From Lachnospiraceae bacterium (GTDB lineage: Bacteria > Bacillota > Clostridia > Lachnospirales > Lachnospiraceae), in the NCBI GenBank assembly GCA_022800815.1, contig JAAWRC010000008.1, forward strand, positions 1 to 64,000: 64,000 bases of DNA, in the 5' to 3' direction. Numbering within the stretch: position 1 is the stretch's first letter; every line of letters begins with the position of its first letter. Of this stretch, positions 16,601 through 26,213 are shown in pieces. Below the pieces are notes generated by a model, which searched no databases, had not been told where the DNA came from, and was given only the letters and a program-made list of their open reading frames with translations. The position numbers and the translations under genes are program-made.

Positions 16601-18850
16601 ATGGAGAGAGAACAGAACATCGAAGTGCTGGCCCCGGCCGGTTCCTTCGAGAGCATGAAGGCGGCGGTGAATGCGGGAGCCGACGCAGTTTACATGGGAG
16701 GCACGAAGTTTGGAGCCAGGGCCTATGCGGAGAATCCGGATACGGACCGTCTGCTGGAGGCGGTCGACTATGTCCACCTTCACGGAAAGAAGCTGTATCT
16801 GACGGTCAATACGCTTCTCAAGGAACGGGAGCTTTCCGGGGAGCTGGTTCGTTTCCTGGCACCCGTCTACGAGGCGGGGGTGGACGCGCTGATCGTGCAG
16901 GATCTCGGCGTCTGGCAGACGGTGCGCCGGTGGTTTCCTGATCTGCCGCTCCACGCCAGCACGCAGATGACCATCACCGGGGTACGTGGAGCCAGGGAGG
17001 CGAAGCGGCTGGGGGCGGCCAGGGTCGTGACGGCCAGGGAGCTTTCCTTGGTGGAGATTCGGAAGATCTGCGAGCAGGTGGAGATCGAGGTCGAAGCCTT
17101 CGTCCACGGGGCGCTCTGCTATTCTTATTCCGGCCAGTGTCTGTTCAGCAGCCTGGCGGGGGGAAGAAGCGGAAACCGGGGCCGCTGTGCGGGACCCTGC
17201 CGCCTGTCCTACGAGGCGTGGGAGGGGGGCGGACGGCTCTCCGGTGCGGAGGAATCCTACCTGTTAAATTTAAAGGATCTGTGCGGGCTGGACAGTCTGG
17301 GAGAGCTTCTGGATGCCGGCGTGTGTTCCCTGAAAATAGAAGGACGCATGAAAAGCCCGAGATATGTGGCCGGAGTGGTGAGCGTATACCGAAAATACGT
17401 GGATTTATACAAGAAAGTGGGGGGCAGAGGCTGGAAAGCGGCATCCGAGGATAAAGAATTCCTGCGGGAGCTTTTTGATCGGGGCGGCTTTTCGGACGGG
17501 TATTTCCACCTCCATAACGGGAAGGGCATGCTGGCCCTCTCGGAGAAACCCTTCCGGCAGACGGATGCCGCACTGTTTGAGGAGCTGGAACGGAAATACG
17601 TAAAATCGGAAAAAAAAGAAAAAATAAAGGGAAACATAAGGATTGCTCAAGATTTGCCTGTTAAACTGTCTCTTGAGATGGGCGGGGCGTCTGTGTCCGC
17701 AGAAGGTGCGGCCGCACTTCCGGCAAAGAGCAGGCCGCTCCAGGAGGCGGACGTGAGACGGCAGATGGAAAAGCTGGGAGATACGCCGTTTGCTCTGGAA
17801 CGACTGGAGGTTTTCCTTTCCGCAGACTGTTTTGTACCGGTCGGCAGGCTCAACGAGCTTCGCAGACACGCCGTTTCCGCTTTAAAGGAGGAAATCCTCA
17901 GACCCTTCCGGAGAACGCTGCCGACCCTGGCGGAGGAGTCGGGGGAGCGTGGGGAAGGCGGGCTGGCCGCCCCCGGAGAACGTCTGCGTCTTTCCGCCCT
18001 GGTGGAGGAGGAAGGGCAGTTTTTTGCCGCCGTAAGGGAGCCGGCCGTAAGCAGGGTGTATCTCTCCCTGGATTCCATCGATGCAAGGAGGCTTCCCGAG
18101 CTTGCGAAAGTCTGCCGGGAGGCGGGGAAGGAGTGCTTCCTCGCACTTCCCAGGATCTGGCGGGACGGAGGGAACCTGGATTGGGAGGAGCTTAAACAGG
18201 CGGAGGTGGACGGCTTTCTCGTCCGGGTCCTGGACGAGGTCCCTTTTCTGGATGCTTCTCCCCTTCGGGAGGAGGGATGGAAACCTGAGGCCGGGAAACA
18301 CGAAAGGTATGAATTCGTGGCAGACGCCTCGCTCTATACTTTTAACCGGGAAGCCAGGGAGGTTCTCGCCAGGCGGGGCTTTTCCATGGATACGGCGCCC
18401 CTGGAGCTCAACGGGAGGGAGCTTTTGGAGCGGGGAATGGCCGGCAGCGAGATGGTCGTGTATGGCCGGCTGCCCATGATGGTGTCTGCCCAGTGTGTCC
18501 AAAAGACTCTGAAGGCCTGCCTGAAGAAGGACGGAGCCCCGGAGGGCGCCGGAAAAAGCCGGACCGGAACGCTGTTTTTAAGAGACGGGAGGCGGGCGCC
18601 CTTTCCGGTCAGGCAGTACTGCCGCTTCTGTTATAACGTGATCTATAACAATGTCCCCCTCTGGCTGGCGGAGGAGCTTCCGGCCCTTGCGGCCATGGGA
18701 ACCAGCATGGTGCGTCTTGAGTTTACCACGGAGGGGGAGGAGGAGGTTTCCAAAGTGATCCGGGCCTTCGGGGCGGCCCTGGAGGGAGATGGCGATGGCG
18801 GTCCGCCGAAACTTCGGACCAGGGGGCATTTTCGCCGGGGAGTGGAGTGA
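16601..18850 (+). CDS. U32 family peptidase / RNA hydroxylation-type protein with DUF3656
   Basis: A 749-residue protein. Its N-terminal half is the U32 'collagenase-like' domain (VLAPAGSFESMKAAVNAGADAVYMGG, HGALCYSYSGQCLFSS, GRSGNRGRCAGPCRLSYE), whose clustered Cys residues are a hallmark. Related proteins (RlhA, TrhP) are required for hydroxylation of 23S rRNA or tRNA, so a role in RNA modification is as likely as proteolysis. The central part (about 330-560) matches DUF3656-type extensions. A C-terminal barrel repeat contains VRQYCRFCYNVIYNNVP. The start at 16601 has AGAGGAG upstream. The 3' end comes close to the next gene. Confidence 0.88.
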   Translation: MEREQNIEVLAPAGSFESMKAAVNAGADAVYMGGTKFGARAYAENPDTDRLLEAVDYVHLHGKKLYLTVNTLLKERELSGELVRFLAPVYEAGVDALIVQDLGVWQTVRRWFPDLPLHASTQMTITGVRGAREAKRLGAARVVTARELSLVEIRKICEQVEIEVEAFVHGALCYSYSGQCLFSSLAGGRSGNRGRCAGPCRLSYEAWEGGGRLSGAEESYLLNLKDLCGLDSLGELLDAGVCSLKIEGRMKSPRYVAGVVSVYRKYVDLYKKVGGRGWKAASEDKEFLRELFDRGGFSDGYFHLHNGKGMLALSEKPFRQTDAALFEELERKYVKSEKKEKIKGNIRIAQDLPVKLSLEMGGASVSAEGAAALPAKSRPLQEADVRRQMEKLGDTPFALERLEVFLSADCFVPVGRLNELRRHAVSALKEEILRPFRRTLPTLAEESGERGEGGLAAPGERLRLSALVEEEGQFFAAVREPAVSRVYLSLDSIDARRLPELAKVCREAGKECFLALPRIWRDGGNLDWEELKQAEVDGFLVRVLDEVPFLDASPLREEGWKPEAGKHERYEFVADASLYTFNREAREVLARRGFSMDTAPLELNGRELLERGMAGSEMVVYGRLPMMVSAQCVQKTLKACLKKDGAPEGAGKSRTGTLFLRDGRRAPFPVRQYCRFCYNVIYNNVPLWLAEELPALAAMGTSMVRLEFTTEGEEEVSKVIRAFGAALEGDGDGGPPKLRTRGHFRRGVE

Positions 18851-18890
18851 TGGGCAATTCCTTAAAGTAGAGCAAGGTGGTGAGGAGAAC

Positions 18891-20342
18891 GTGACGAACA
18901 TTGGAATTCAGGCGGCGAAGTATATCATGCTGGTGTTGATCCTTCTGTATACTGCGTCGACCTACCATTATTTAAGGATGAAGACACACAGGAGAAGAAA
19001 TCAGGCCTGCGGGATGCAGCTTTTCTGCATGTTCGCCCTGCATCTGACCGGCTATCTGGCCATCATTCTCTACACCGGCGAGAAGTCCATGATCTATTTT
19101 TATGGGGCGCAGGTGGTGTTTTTCGTCCTGTATCTGGTGCTGTTTCGGGTCTTTTATAAAAAGGCGTCCAGGCTGCTTTTAAACAACACCTGCGTGCTTC
19201 TCGCCATCAGCTTCATCATGCTGACCAGACTGGGGGCGGCGAGGGCGGTCCGCCATTTCATCATCACGGTGGTCGCCGCAGCAGTCGCCATGGCGGTGCC
19301 GGTGGTCGTGAGAAGGATGCGGTATCTGTGGCGGTTTGGCTGGCTCTATGGGGGGATCGGACTTGCGGCCCTCGGGGTGATCCTCGTATTCAGCACGGTG
19401 AGCGGCGGCGCTCATCTGTCCTTTGACATCGGAAATCTGTTTTCCCTGCAGCCTTCGGAGTTCGTGAAGATCACCTTCGTGTTTTTCGTGGCCTCCATGT
19501 TCCAGACCAGTCTGAGCTTCAAGCGGGTCTTCGTGACCACGGCGGTGGCGGCCCTCCACGTGCTGGTTCTGGTGGCATCCAGGGACCTGGGAGCGGCGTT
19601 AATCTATTTTGTCGCCTATCTGCTGATGCTCTTCGTGGCAACCAGAAGTTATTTTTACCTGATCGGCGGGGCGGCGGCGGGAAGCCTGGCTTCCGTGCTG
19701 GCGTACCGGGTATTTGCCCATGTCCGGGTGCGGGTGCAGGTGTGGCGGGATCCCTGGATGGACGCCACCGGGGACGGCTGGCAGATTCTGCAGTCCCTCT
19801 TTGCCATCGGGAGCGGCGGCTTTCTTGGAAGCGGGCTTTACCAGGGCATGCCGGAGACCATTCCGGTGGTCCGGTCGGATTTTATCTTTGCGGCGATTTC
19901 CGAGGAATTCGGCGGGATTTTCGCCATTGCGCTGCTTCTCATCTGCCTGAGCTGCCTTTTGCAATTTTTGTGGATCTCCACCTGGATGGACGGAATGTTT
20001 TATAAAATCATCGCTTTTGGACTGGCGGCCGTCTACGGCGCCCAGGTGTTCCTGAACGTCGGCGGCGTCATCAAATTCATTCCCTCCACGGGAATCACGC
20101 TGCCCTTTGTCAGTCATGGAGGTAGCTCCATCATGAGCACCTTCATCATGTTTGGAATCATACAGGGACTTTACATTTTAAAACAGGACGAGGTTGATCG
20201 AATTGAGCAGGAAGAAAAGCTGGAACGAAGGAGACAGGCCCTATACGCAAAAAGATATGAAGCGGGTGCGCCGGGCTCTCAAAACCCAGGCAAAAGAACA
20301 GGAAGAAATCCTTCAGGTCGAAGAGCGAACCAGAACCGTTAA
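18891..20342 (+). CDS. FtsW/RodA/SpoVE-family SEDS glycosyltransferase
   Basis: A polytopic membrane protein of about 483 residues and about ten helices. The SEDS family polymerises peptidoglycan with a partner class B PBP. Signatures are LQPSEFVKITFVFF (about 185-198), the GDGWQILQSLFAIGSGGFLGSGL loop, and FIPSTGITLPFVSHGGSSIM near the C-terminus. A cytoplasmic basic tail follows. The GTG at 18891, with GAGGAGAAC upstream, is the likely start. The N-terminal extension of extra helices is longer than in short RodA proteins. It overlaps the PBP gene, supporting a division or elongation pair. Confidence 0.9.
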   Translation: MTNIGIQAAKYIMLVLILLYTASTYHYLRMKTHRRRNQACGMQLFCMFALHLTGYLAIILYTGEKSMIYFYGAQVVFFVLYLVLFRVFYKKASRLLLNNTCVLLAISFIMLTRLGAARAVRHFIITVVAAAVAMAVPVVVRRMRYLWRFGWLYGGIGLAALGVILVFSTVSGGAHLSFDIGNLFSLQPSEFVKITFVFFVASMFQTSLSFKRVFVTTAVAALHVLVLVASRDLGAALIYFVAYLLMLFVATRSYFYLIGGAAAGSLASVLAYRVFAHVRVRVQVWRDPWMDATGDGWQILQSLFAIGSGGFLGSGLYQGMPETIPVVRSDFIFAAISEEFGGIFAIALLLICLSCLLQFLWISTWMDGMFYKIIAFGLAAVYGAQVFLNVGGVIKFIPSTGITLPFVSHGGSSIMSTFIMFGIIQGLYILKQDEVDRIEQEEKLERRRQALYAKRYEAGAPGSQNPGKRTGRNPSGRRANQNR

Positions 20343-21747
20343 CCGGGAAATTCGTCTGGCCACGGTGTTTTTCACGCTCATGTTTCTCGCAACCATCGGG
20401 TATTTCTGTTGGTATCTTAGCGCAAAGAGCGAGAAGACGGTGGACAGTTCCTACAATGCCAGGCTGGACACCTTTTCCGAGAAAGTCGTCCGGGGAGAGA
20501 TCCGGGGGAAAAACGGGGAGGTTCTGGCGAGGACCGTGGAGGATGCCGAGGGCGGGGAGATGCGGGAATATCCCTACAGCAACCTGTTTGCCCACGTGGT
20601 CGGCTATTCGGACGCCGGGACAACGGGCCTGGAGGCCTCGGCCAACTCCTATCTTCTGGCGACCCATCTGAGCCTGCTCGACCAGGTCGGCAACGAGGCG
20701 GCGGAGGTCAAAAATCCGGGGGACAGCGTGGTGACGACCCTGGACCCGGCGCTGCAGCAGCTGGCCTATGACGCACTGGGGGAATACAACGGCGCCTGCG
20801 TGATCCTGGAGCCGGACACGGGAAAGATTTTGGCCATGGTTTCGAAACCGGATTACAATCCCAATACGATCTCCGAGGACTGGGAGAGCCTGATTTCCGA
20901 GGATAACGCAGGGGCGAATCTTTTGAACCGGGCGACCCAGGGACTCTATCCGCCGGGCTCCACCTTCAAGCTTTTGACGACCCTGGAATATATCCGGGAA
21001 AATCCGACGAACTGGCAGGATTACCGTTATGAGTGCGAGGGAACGATGGAATACGGGGATGCGGTGATGAGCTGCTACGAGGGACACGTTCATGGAGGGC
21101 TGGATCTCAGGCTTTCCTTGGCGAATTCCTGCAACACCTCCTTCGCCACCATCGGACAGACCCTCGATCTGGACAGCTTCCATGCTCTCTGTGAGAGTTT
21201 CCTCTTCAACGGAGAGCTTCCCCTTCCGGCCGGAATGGAATACAGGCAGAGCTCCTTTGTCCTGGACGGTACATCGGGGCTTGCGGAACGGGTACAGACC
21301 TCCATCGGACAGGGGAAGACCATGATTTCCCCCATGCACAACGCCATGATCACGGCCGCCATCGCCAACGGGGGGATCCTGATGTCACCCTACCTGGTGG
21401 AGCGGGTGGAGAGCGCCGACGGGAAGGTGGTAAGGCAGTTCATGCCGGAATCGGCGGGAAGGCTGCTGTCCGTCCAGGAATCGGAAACCCTGACGAATTT
21501 CATGGTGGCCGTGGTCAACGAGGGCACCAGCCCTTCCCTGCGGTCGGATTCCTACCAGGTGGCCGGAAAGACCGGCTCCGCAGAGTTTAATTCCAACAAG
21601 GAGGACAGCCACGCCTGGTTCGTGGGCTTCGCTCCGGCGGAGGATCCCAAGGTCGTGGTCAGCATTATTTATGAGAACGGCGGCACGGGGGGCTCCGTGG
21701 CGACCAAGGGGGCGAAAAAAATTTTTGAAGGATATTTTTCGAGGTGA
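20257..21747 (+). CDS. Class B penicillin-binding protein (transpeptidase), PbpA/FtsI type
   Basis: A single-pass membrane transpeptidase of about 496 residues. The membrane anchor is at about 34-53 (LATVFFTLMFLATIGYF) and is followed by a short N-terminal module. The catalytic domain has S235-TF-K238 (SxxK), S291-C-N293 (SxN) and K438-T-G440, all intact. It cross-links peptidoglycan together with the preceding SEDS protein. The reading frame overlaps that gene. ATG 20257 is taken as start; a TTG at 20194 preceded by AGGACGAGG would add 21 residues and cannot be excluded. Confidence 0.9.
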   Translation: MKRVRRALKTQAKEQEEILQVEERTRTVNREIRLATVFFTLMFLATIGYFCWYLSAKSEKTVDSSYNARLDTFSEKVVRGEIRGKNGEVLARTVEDAEGGEMREYPYSNLFAHVVGYSDAGTTGLEASANSYLLATHLSLLDQVGNEAAEVKNPGDSVVTTLDPALQQLAYDALGEYNGACVILEPDTGKILAMVSKPDYNPNTISEDWESLISEDNAGANLLNRATQGLYPPGSTFKLLTTLEYIRENPTNWQDYRYECEGTMEYGDAVMSCYEGHVHGGLDLRLSLANSCNTSFATIGQTLDLDSFHALCESFLFNGELPLPAGMEYRQSSFVLDGTSGLAERVQTSIGQGKTMISPMHNAMITAAIANGGILMSPYLVERVESADGKVVRQFMPESAGRLLSVQESETLTNFMVAVVNEGTSPSLRSDSYQVAGKTGSAEFNSNKEDSHAWFVGFAPAEDPKVVVSIIYENGGTGGSVATKGAKKIFEGYFSR

Positions 21748-21776
21748 TTGCTTCCTTTCCGGAAATGGGGTATACT
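21748..21776 (+). promoter_or_regulatory. Promoter of the NUDIX gene
   Basis: TTGCTT (21748-21753), a 17-base spacer and TATACT (21771-21776), directly after the PBP stop codon. Confidence 0.6.
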
Positions 21777-21817
21777 AGGAACAATAGACTTGCACACCAG
21801 GACCAGGAGGAATTGCG

Positions 21818-22267
21818 ATGATTGAGGCAACAAGCTGCGGCGGTGTGGTCATATTCCGGGGGAAGATCCTCGTCCTCTACAAGAACTATAAAAACAAGTA
21901 CGAGGGCTGGGTGCTGCCCAAGGGGACCGTGGAGAACGACGAGTCCAAGGAGGAGACGGCGCTCAGGGAGGTGAGGGAGGAGACCGGCGTACGGGCGTCC
22001 ATCGTCAAGTACATCGGGAAAAGCCAGTATTCCTTTCATGTTCCGCGGGACACGGTGGAGAAGGACGTACACTGGTATCTGATGATGGCCGACAGCTACT
22101 ACAGCAAACCACAGCGGGAAGAGTATTTTCTGGATTCCGGATATTACAAATTTTACGAGGCCTACCATCTGTTGAAGTTTCAAAATGAAAAGCAGATCAT
22201 GGAAAAAGCGTATCATGAATATCTGGACTTAAAAAAAAGAAGTCTCTGGACCGGCAGGAATGTTTGA
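21818..22267 (+). CDS. NUDIX hydrolase
   Basis: A 149-residue pyrophosphohydrolase. The complete NUDIX box G-x5-E-x7-REVREETGV runs from G36 through E42 to R50-EVREETGV, so the metal-binding glutamates (E54, E55) are present. The fold prefix GGVVIFRGKILVLY is also typical. The substrate (oxidised nucleotide, Ap4A or RNA cap) cannot be inferred. ACCAGGAGGAA precedes the ATG. It has its own promoter and terminator. Confidence 0.92.
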   Translation: MIEATSCGGVVIFRGKILVLYKNYKNKYEGWVLPKGTVENDESKEETALREVREETGVRASIVKYIGKSQYSFHVPRDTVEKDVHWYLMMADSYYSKPQREEYFLDSGYYKFYEAYHLLKFQNEKQIMEKAYHEYLDLKKRSLWTGRNV

Positions 22268-22290
22268 CGAAAAACAGGATACAATAGGAG

Positions 22291-22317
22291 AGAGGATGCG
22301 AAAGTGTCCTCTTTATT
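22291..22317 (+). terminator. Terminator after the NUDIX gene
   Basis: AGAGGATGC (22291-22299) pairs with GTGTCCTCT (22304-22312), with two wobbles, around a stable GAAA tetraloop. TTTATT follows. Confidence 0.65.
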
Positions 22318-22384
22318 CATACCCGAAGAGTCTTCGTTGCGAGAGAGGTATGGCGTATAACATGCATGAGATGCGGAGGGAGCC

Positions 22385-23875
22385 ATGGAGAAGTGCGATT
22401 TTGAAAAGGTTTTTTTTGATTTTTTAGAGAGGGAGAATGCTCTGAGGACGGCACTTACCCTGTTTGACTGGGACAATGAGACTCTTGCGCCGGAGGCGGC
22501 CGGGGAACGGACCGCCAAGGCCTACGGGGTTCTCTCGGCCGCCTATCGGGAGCTTTTTGCGCAGGACGGTCTGGAGGAGATCTTTGCGAAGGTGAAAGAC
22601 GGGAGGGACGTTTCTTCCCTGGAGCGGGCGCTCGCACGCAGGGCGGAAAGGGAGCGGAAAAAGCTGCTGGCCATCCCGAAGGAAGAGTATCGCCGCTTTT
22701 CCGAGCTTACAGCCGGTTCTGTGCAGAAATGGAGCCTGGCCAAAAAGCAGAATGATTTTGCCTCTTTTGCCCCGGTGCTGGAGGAGATTTTGGATATGCA
22801 GAAACGGTTCGCCTCTTACCGGGCGGAGGCGGGGCGGACGCCCTACGACGTGTTTCTGTCGGATTACGAGGAGGGCTTCACGCAGGAAAAGCTGGATTCT
22901 TTTTTTGAGGAGCTGAAAAAGGGGATCCTTCCGCTGGTGGCGGAGGTGGTCCGGAGAAACAAGGAGCGGTCGGTCTCCTGTGACTTCCTGTTCCAAAACT
23001 ATGACGTTGAGAAGCAGAGGCATTGGAACAAGTGGCTGGCCGCCTACTTGGGTTTTCAGTTTTCCAGAGGGGTTTTTTCGGAAAGCGAGCATCCGTTTAC
23101 CACCAGCCTCCACAGGGACGACGTGCGGATCACCACCCATTACTATCAAAACAATCTGGAGAGCGCCATCTTCTCCACCATCCACGAGACGGGACACGGA
23201 ATCTTCGAGCAGGGCAATGCCGAGGAGTTGACGGGAACGCTTCTTGGAGGAGGAACCTGCGGCGTCCACGAGTCCCAGTCCCGGTTTTACGAAAACATGC
23301 TGGGACGGAGCAAGGCATTCTGGGAACCCATTTACGGGAGGCTTCAGAGAACCTTTTCGGAACAGATGGGAAGGATTTCCCTGGACGCCTTCATTCGGGC
23401 CATCAACCGGTCGGAGCCGGGGCCTGTCCGCACCGAGGCGGATGAGCTGACCTACTGTCTGCATATCATTGTCCGCTACGAGCTGGAGAAAGGGCTGATG
23501 GACGGGGAGCTTTCCGTCCGGGACCTGGAGGGGGAGTGGAACCGCCTCTATGGGGAATATCTGGGAGTTACCCCGAAGACGGCGGGGGAGGGTGTTCTCC
23601 AGGACATCCACTGGGCCATGGGAGAGTTCGGGTATTTTCCCTCCTATGCCCTGGGAAACGCCATGGCGGCCCAGCTCTACGCCCACATGGACCGGGAGAT
23701 GAACGTGGAGGAGCTGCTCAGGAAGGGAGACTTGGATCGGATTTCCGGATATCTGAGGGAGCGCGTCCATCGGTTCGGGGCGTCAAAGGGCATGGAAGAG
23801 CTGCTTCTGGAAATAACCGGGGAGGGGTTAAATGCAGAGTACTATATTGAGTATCTGAGGAAGAAGCATAAATAA
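22385..23875 (+). CDS. M32 family metallocarboxypeptidase
   Basis: A 496-residue zinc carboxypeptidase (Taq/Bsu carboxypeptidase family) that trims C-terminal residues from peptides in the cytoplasm. The catalytic HETGH (H267, E268, H271) sits in STIHETGHGIFEQ. Downstream GVHESQSRFYENMLGRS supplies the third ligand Glu. Further signatures are DDVRITTHYYQNN and EADELTYCLHIIVRYELEK. The length is normal and there is no signal peptide. The ATG at 22385 has CGGAGGGAGCC upstream. Confidence 0.94.
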   Translation: MEKCDFEKVFFDFLERENALRTALTLFDWDNETLAPEAAGERTAKAYGVLSAAYRELFAQDGLEEIFAKVKDGRDVSSLERALARRAERERKKLLAIPKEEYRRFSELTAGSVQKWSLAKKQNDFASFAPVLEEILDMQKRFASYRAEAGRTPYDVFLSDYEEGFTQEKLDSFFEELKKGILPLVAEVVRRNKERSVSCDFLFQNYDVEKQRHWNKWLAAYLGFQFSRGVFSESEHPFTTSLHRDDVRITTHYYQNNLESAIFSTIHETGHGIFEQGNAEELTGTLLGGGTCGVHESQSRFYENMLGRSKAFWEPIYGRLQRTFSEQMGRISLDAFIRAINRSEPGPVRTEADELTYCLHIIVRYELEKGLMDGELSVRDLEGEWNRLYGEYLGVTPKTAGEGVLQDIHWAMGEFGYFPSYALGNAMAAQLYAHMDREMNVEELLRKGDLDRISGYLRERVHRFGASKGMEELLLEITGEGLNAEYYIEYLRKKHK

Positions 23876-23926
23876 ATGATATGATTTGTCCAACAGGATG
23901 CGGGTGTCAAAAGCCGCATTCAAAGT

Positions 23927-24003
23927 TTGCCGTCGTCAAATTGCACAATTTAAGGTTCCCGTCAAGTTGCGGTGTCATGACTCATTGTGCAGTTTGACGG
24001 CAA
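23927..24003. repeat. Overlapping inverted repeats upstream of the metallo-hydrolase gene
   Basis: The arm 23984-24003 can pair with 23927-23949 (20 bp, one wobble, a 3-base bulge). An overlapping arm, 23989-24000, can instead pair with 23959-23970 (12 bp with two wobbles), so the two stems exclude each other. The block ends about 24 bases before the next ribosome-binding site. No T-tract follows. It could be an attenuator-like leader, a regulator site, or a decayed repeat. Confidence 0.5.
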
Positions 24004-24038
24004 CTGAGAAGATTTGCCCGGAATGGAAAGGAGATCAA

Positions 24039-24770
24039 ATGAAGATTACATATATCCACCACAGCGGCTTTTCCGTGGAATTCGACAAAGCCGTATTTCT
24101 GTTTGATTATTTCGAGGGGGAGCTTCCAAGTTTTCCAAAAGAGAAAGAGCTGGTTGTCTTTGCCAGCCACAAGCATCACGACCATTTTGACCGCTCCGTC
24201 TTTCGACTGACAGAAACTCATCCCTCCGTGAGCTTTATCCTCTCGAAAGACATCCGCATGAGTGAGAATTATCGGAAGCGGATGGGGATTTCCGACCGGG
24301 CGGCGGAGTGCATCACATATGTGGGAAAGAATCAGTCCATGGAACTTTCGGTGGGCGAAGAACCATTAAAGATTGAGACACTCACTTCCACCGACGAGGG
24401 GGTGGCTTTCGTGCTCACATATGATGGAAAGGGCCTGTACCATGCGGGGGATTTAAACTGGTGGACCTGGACCGGGGAGACCGGGGACGAATACGAAGAC
24501 ATGACAAGGCGATTTCAGGCGGAAATGGAGAAGCTTCGGGGGCGTTATTTCGACGTGGCCTTTGTGCCCCTGGATCCCAGGCAGGAGGAGCGGTATTTCT
24601 GGGGATTTGACTACTTTATGAGGGTGTCCGACACGGGCCGGGCCTTTCCCATGCATTTCTGGGGCGATTTTTCCGTGATTGACAGGCTCCTGGCCGATCC
24701 GGTGTCGGAGCCTTATCGGGGGAGGGTGCAGCGGATTTTAAGAAGGGGTGAGTCTTGGGATATCAAGTAG
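24039..24770 (+). CDS. MBL-fold metallo-hydrolase
   Basis: A 243-residue metallo-beta-lactamase-fold protein of the UlaG-like/short cytoplasmic type. The zinc motif is H44-K-H46-H-D48-H49 (ASHKHHDHFD), with a further ligand in GLYHAGDLNWW and a late His in FPMHFWGDF. The substrate is unknown. The ATG at 24039 has AAAGGAGATC upstream; codons before it in the same frame fall in the inverted-repeat block and do not look coding. Confidence 0.88.
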   Translation: MKITYIHHSGFSVEFDKAVFLFDYFEGELPSFPKEKELVVFASHKHHDHFDRSVFRLTETHPSVSFILSKDIRMSENYRKRMGISDRAAECITYVGKNQSMELSVGEEPLKIETLTSTDEGVAFVLTYDGKGLYHAGDLNWWTWTGETGDEYEDMTRRFQAEMEKLRGRYFDVAFVPLDPRQEERYFWGFDYFMRVSDTGRAFPMHFWGDFSVIDRLLADPVSEPYRGRVQRILRRGESWDIK

Positions 24771-24900
24771 GAGAGCGTTCTGTCCCCTCCCCCTCGTACG
24801 GGGGGCTGTGTGTCGCCGGCACACGTTTAGAACCGACCGAAGCAGAGCGAAGACACATGCTGAAAAACGGCAAATTTCCATATGCATCCCTGGGCATAGA

Positions 24901-24931
24901 ACAGGGCGGTCGTCTGCAACCGCCCTGTTTC
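24901..24931. terminator. Bidirectional terminator between convergent genes
   Basis: ACAGGGCGGT (24901-24910) and ACCGCCCTGT (24919-24928) are perfect complements with an 8-base loop, followed by TTT on the plus strand. It lies between the convergent metallo-hydrolase and prs genes. The rest of 24771-24943 contains no gene I can support. Confidence 0.7.
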
Positions 24932-24943
24932 CTGCGGCGTGCG

Positions 24944-26164
24944 CTAATTAAAATCAAGCTCCAGCTGCCTGAACTCGTTCTTCCGGTTCCTGTTGTACTT
25001 GGCCACAAGCTTCTGGATCTTCTCCGTGGGGTCAATGATGGTGTTTAAGGAGTGATCGTGGTTGATGGTGTTGATGATGGCCGCCGTGAATTTGGACATG
25101 TCGGCCTCCAGATACCACTCGCGGGTCAGGAGTTCTGCGGGGCGGTAGTTTAAATTGGTGGTCACCACGTAGTCAAAATAGCCCTGTTTGTGGAATTCGT
25201 CGAATTTTTCGAAGCCGTCGGTGAAGAGGCCGAAGGTACAGCAGATGATGACCTTGTCCGCCCGGCGGTCCTTGAGTTCCCTTGCCGTGTCCAGCATGCT
25301 CTCGCCGGAGGAGATCATGTCGTCGATGATGATCACGGTCTTTCCGTCCACGTCCGCCCCTAAAAATTCATGGGCCACGATGGGGTTGCGCCCGTTTACG
25401 ACGGTGGAATAGTCGCGGCGCTTGTAGAACATGCCCATGTTCACCCCCAGGTTGTTGGCAAAATAGACGGCCCGTCCCATGGCGCCCTCGTCGGGGCTGA
25501 TGATCATCAGGTGGTCCTTGTCGATGACGAGATCGTGGTCCTTTTTAAAGATCGCCTTGATGAACTGGTAGGGAGGCATGAAGTTGTCGAAACCGTGGAG
25601 GGGGATGGCGTTCTGGACTCTGGGGTCGTGGGCGTCGAAGGTGATGATGTTGGCGACCCCCATGTTGGAGAGTTCCTCCAGCGCATAGGCACAGTCCAGG
25701 GATTCCCGTTTGCTGCGCTTGTGCTGGCGGCCTTCGTAAAGAAATGGCATGATCACGTTGACCCGGTGGGCGTTGGCCACGGATGCGCCGATGATCCGCT
25801 TCAAGTCCTGGTAATGATCGTCGGGAGACATGAAATTCTGGTGTCCGCAGACGGTGTAGGTCAGGCTGTAATTGACCACGTCGACCATGAGAAAGAGGTC
25901 GGTGCCCCGGACGGACTCGTGGATGACGCCCTTGCCTTCCCCGGTGCCGAAGCGGGGGCAGGATGCGCTCAGAAGATAGGAATCGCAGTCGTAACCCCGG
26001 TATTCCAGGCTGGCCTGGCGGCGGAGAAGCTCTTCCGTGTCGTTTTTCCGGAAGCGGACAATGTGCTTGTTGACTTTTTTGGCAAAATCCCTGCAGCTTT
26101 CCAGGGCGCAGATCTTTAAGGGCGCCACGGGAATGGTGTTGTTGAATGCGTAATTGTTGGACAT
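24944..26164 (-). CDS. prs: Ribose-phosphate pyrophosphokinase (long clostridial form)
   Basis: Makes PRPP from ribose-5-phosphate and ATP for purine, pyrimidine, His and Trp synthesis. At 406 residues it is about 90 longer than the standard 315-residue enzyme; this long form is known in Lachnospiraceae. The PRPP-binding loop VIIIDDMISSGESML is at about 277-291 and the ribose-5-phosphate/ATP segments are ASVANAHRVNVIMPFLYEGRQ and ITFDAHDPRVQNA. The start has a GGAGGCTTCTC region upstream. It is transcribed alone. Confidence 0.93.
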   Translation of the reverse strand: MSNNYAFNNTIPVAPLKICALESCRDFAKKVNKHIVRFRKNDTEELLRRQASLEYRGYDCDSYLLSASCPRFGTGEGKGVIHESVRGTDLFLMVDVVNYSLTYTVCGHQNFMSPDDHYQDLKRIIGASVANAHRVNVIMPFLYEGRQHKRSKRESLDCAYALEELSNMGVANIITFDAHDPRVQNAIPLHGFDNFMPPYQFIKAIFKKDHDLVIDKDHLMIISPDEGAMGRAVYFANNLGVNMGMFYKRRDYSTVVNGRNPIVAHEFLGADVDGKTVIIIDDMISSGESMLDTARELKDRRADKVIICCTFGLFTDGFEKFDEFHKQGYFDYVVTTNLNYRPAELLTREWYLEADMSKFTAAIINTINHDHSLNTIIDPTEKIQKLVAKYNRNRKNEFRQLELDFN

Positions 26165-26213
26165 GAGAAGCCTCCGAATGTGCTCTTGTCAATTGAAGGT
26201 ACTTTATATACAA

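Noticed and set aside
22424-23770. 448-codon open frame antisense to the M32 carboxypeptidase gene
   Set aside because: Lies wholly inside a well-conserved enzyme gene; its translation is Leu/Pro/His-rich and lacks domains. GC-rich third positions create such frames.
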